Source of the DNA: Polaribacter sp.
Lineage (GTDB): Bacteria; Bacteroidota; Bacteroidia; Flavobacteriales; Flavobacteriaceae
Direction of reading: 5' to 3'
NCBI GenBank assembly: GCA_029245665.1
Contig: JAQWOW010000152.1
Coordinates: forward strand, 1 to 7,372
Length of the DNA stretch: 7,372 nt
The position numbers and the translations under genes are program-made. The notes beneath the pieces were generated by a model, which made no database searches, had not been told where the DNA came from, and saw nothing but the letters and a program-made list of their open reading frames with translations. Positions 6,320-7,372 of this stretch are shown here, one piece after another; the first letter of the stretch is position 1; the number at the start of each line of letters is the position of its first letter.

Positions 6320-7372
6320 TTATTTATTAATAATTTTTACTGCCTGACCATTATTTACACTTCTAGCTCCTTCTTCAATAATTTCGGTTCCAACTGATAG
6401 GTTTTCTATAACTTCAATCAAATTACCTTGTGTTTTCCCAGTTTTTATTATAACCCTCTCTGCAACTGCTTCTTTGTTTTCTTTTTTGTTTTTAATGATG
6501 TATATGTATTGCTCACCATTAGAGTTTTCAGAAATAATACTTTGTGGTATTAAAATAGCATTGTTCTCTGTGTAGTCATTGATTTGAAGTTTTGCCGTTA
6601 AATTTGGTTTTATGTTCCCGTTTTTATTTTCAACAGAAACTTCAATTTTAAAAGATCTATTATTGGGGTTTATAAAGTTACCAACCTGTCTTATCGAACT
6701 ATTTATAGTTCTACCAAGTACAGGAAATTCTACTGTAACACCTTTGTTTTGTGTAATACTTGTGATGTATCTTTCTGGCACTTCTGCCTCTATATACATA
6801 TTATTTAGGTTCAAAATTCTAAAAACTTCAGAGCCTTGTCCGGGTGCTATAACTGTTCCAGCTTCTTTCAGAACATTATCTATAACTCCAGAAAAAGGAG
6901 CTCTTATTGATGCTTTTGATTGTTGACTTTTAAGCTGTTCTAAAGAGTTTTTCTGAGATTCATAATTGGCTTTTGTTTGTAAAAATTGAATTTCCGATCC
7001 TATCTTTTGATTCCACAAACGTTTTTGACGCTCATAGGTCGTCTTTGCCAATTGCGTTGTTGCTGCCAGCTGAGCTACTTGATTCTTCAAACCACCATCA
7101 TCAATAGTAGCTAATAATTCTCCTTTAGAAACCCGCTGTCCTTCTTTAACATATACTTTTTCTAAAATCCCTGGCATTTCTGGATAAATCAAAATATTTT
7201 GTTTTGTTTTAACATTTCCTTGAACCTCTAAGTAATGATTAAAAATTTCTTCTTTGGCTAGAATTGTAGTAATTAGTGGAAGTTTTTTGAGCGTATCTTT
7301 TTTAGAAATGGCCTTGTTTATTTTTTCTAAAGTTTTACTTATTCTTTCTAAATTAGTTGATATTTCTTTTTT
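6320..7372 (-). CDS. RND efflux periplasmic adaptor (membrane fusion protein, HlyD/AcrA-like); N-terminus cut by window edge
   Basis: The frame is open from the right edge to the TAA at 6320-6322, giving 350 residues without the start and signal sequence. Visible residues 1-30 are Lys/Glu-rich and look like a coiled-coil extension. Residues about 48-60 (YLEVQGNVKTKQN) start the membrane-proximal domain. A lipoyl half-motif follows (PGILEKVYVKEGQRVSKGELL, about 67-87), then an alpha-helical hairpin (95-152, Gln/Lys/Ala-rich), the second lipoyl half (IRAPFSGVIDNVLKEAGT, 156-173), the beta-barrel (about 190-265) and a C-terminal membrane-proximal domain (270-350). The protein bridges the permease and an outer-membrane channel. 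It is translated 8 bases ahead of the permease, so the two are surely one operon. The TTG at 7190-7192 is not the start, because family-like sequence continues upstream of it. The missing N-terminus probably carries a lipoprotein or Sec signal, and a TolC-type gene may lie further upstream; both are inference. Confidence 0.93.
   Translation of the reverse strand, partial: KKEISTNLERISKTLEKINKAISKKDTLKKLPLITTILAKEEIFNHYLEVQGNVKTKQNILIYPEMPGILEKVYVKEGQRVSKGELLATIDDGGLKNQVAQLAATTQLAKTTYERQKRLWNQKIGSEIQFLQTKANYESQKNSLEQLKSQQSKASIRAPFSGVIDNVLKEAGTVIAPGQGSEVFRILNLNNMYIEAEVPERYITSITQNKGVTVEFPVLGRTINSSIRQVGNFINPNNRSFKIEVSVENKNGNIKPNLTAKLQINDYTENNAILIPQSIISENSNGEQYIYIIKNKKENKEAVAERVIIKTGKTQGNLIEVIENLSVGTEIIEEGARSVNNGQAVKIINK

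Noticed and set aside
7190..7192. TTG as the start codon of the efflux adaptor
   Set aside because: The same frame stays open to the window edge and encodes family-like adaptor sequence (HYLEVQGNV) upstream, so the true start is outside the window.
1..7372. Mobile element, phage, CRISPR array, toxin-antitoxin or defence system
   Set aside because: No transposase, integrase, regularly spaced repeats, terminal inverted repeats or small toxin-like gene pairs are seen. All recognised genes are ordinary chromosomal functions with similar base composition.

Overview
The window looks like ordinary chromosomal DNA from a marine-type member of the Flavobacteriaceae (Bacteroidota). The evidence is the strongly AT-rich composition, the absence of Shine-Dalgarno sequences before the starts, a TAnnTTTG-type promoter, small Cys-anchored lipoproteins of the Flavobacteria style, and a GalE-like (SDR) L-threonine dehydrogenase. 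I see no mobile element, phage gene, CRISPR array, tRNA or rRNA. I assign no species.

Layout from left to right. Positions 1-747 (minus) hold the N-terminal 249 residues of an SDR-type L-threonine 3-dehydrogenase, cut by the left edge. A divergent intergenic region follows, with a good Bacteroidota promoter for the dehydrogenase and a perfect 15-base palindrome inside that promoter. Two small lipoprotein genes then read on the plus strand: an unrecognised helical, Lys-rich one (about 927-1523) and a SnoaL/NTF2-fold one (1625-2146). They converge on recX (2219-2692, minus).

The right-hand 60 percent is a minus-strand tripartite-efflux operon. A membrane fusion protein, cut by the right edge (6320-7372), is followed after 8 bases by a 1162-residue RND inner-membrane permease (2823-6311). 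A hairpin plus U-tract terminator at 2731-2765 separates the permease from recX. No outer-membrane TolC-type gene is visible. If the operon carries one, it would lie beyond the right edge.

The adaptor and permease should form one proton-driven export pump. The permease lacks two of the charged proton-relay residues of AcrB (the second TM4 Asp and the TM10 Lys are both Asn). It also carries an extra two-helix membrane hairpin between TM6 and TM7. RecX acts separately, as a modulator of RecA. The threonine dehydrogenase belongs to amino-acid catabolism.

I did not find a convincing undescribed system. The points most worth checking are the palindrome in the dehydrogenase promoter, the odd start region of the first lipoprotein gene, and the non-canonical permease features.
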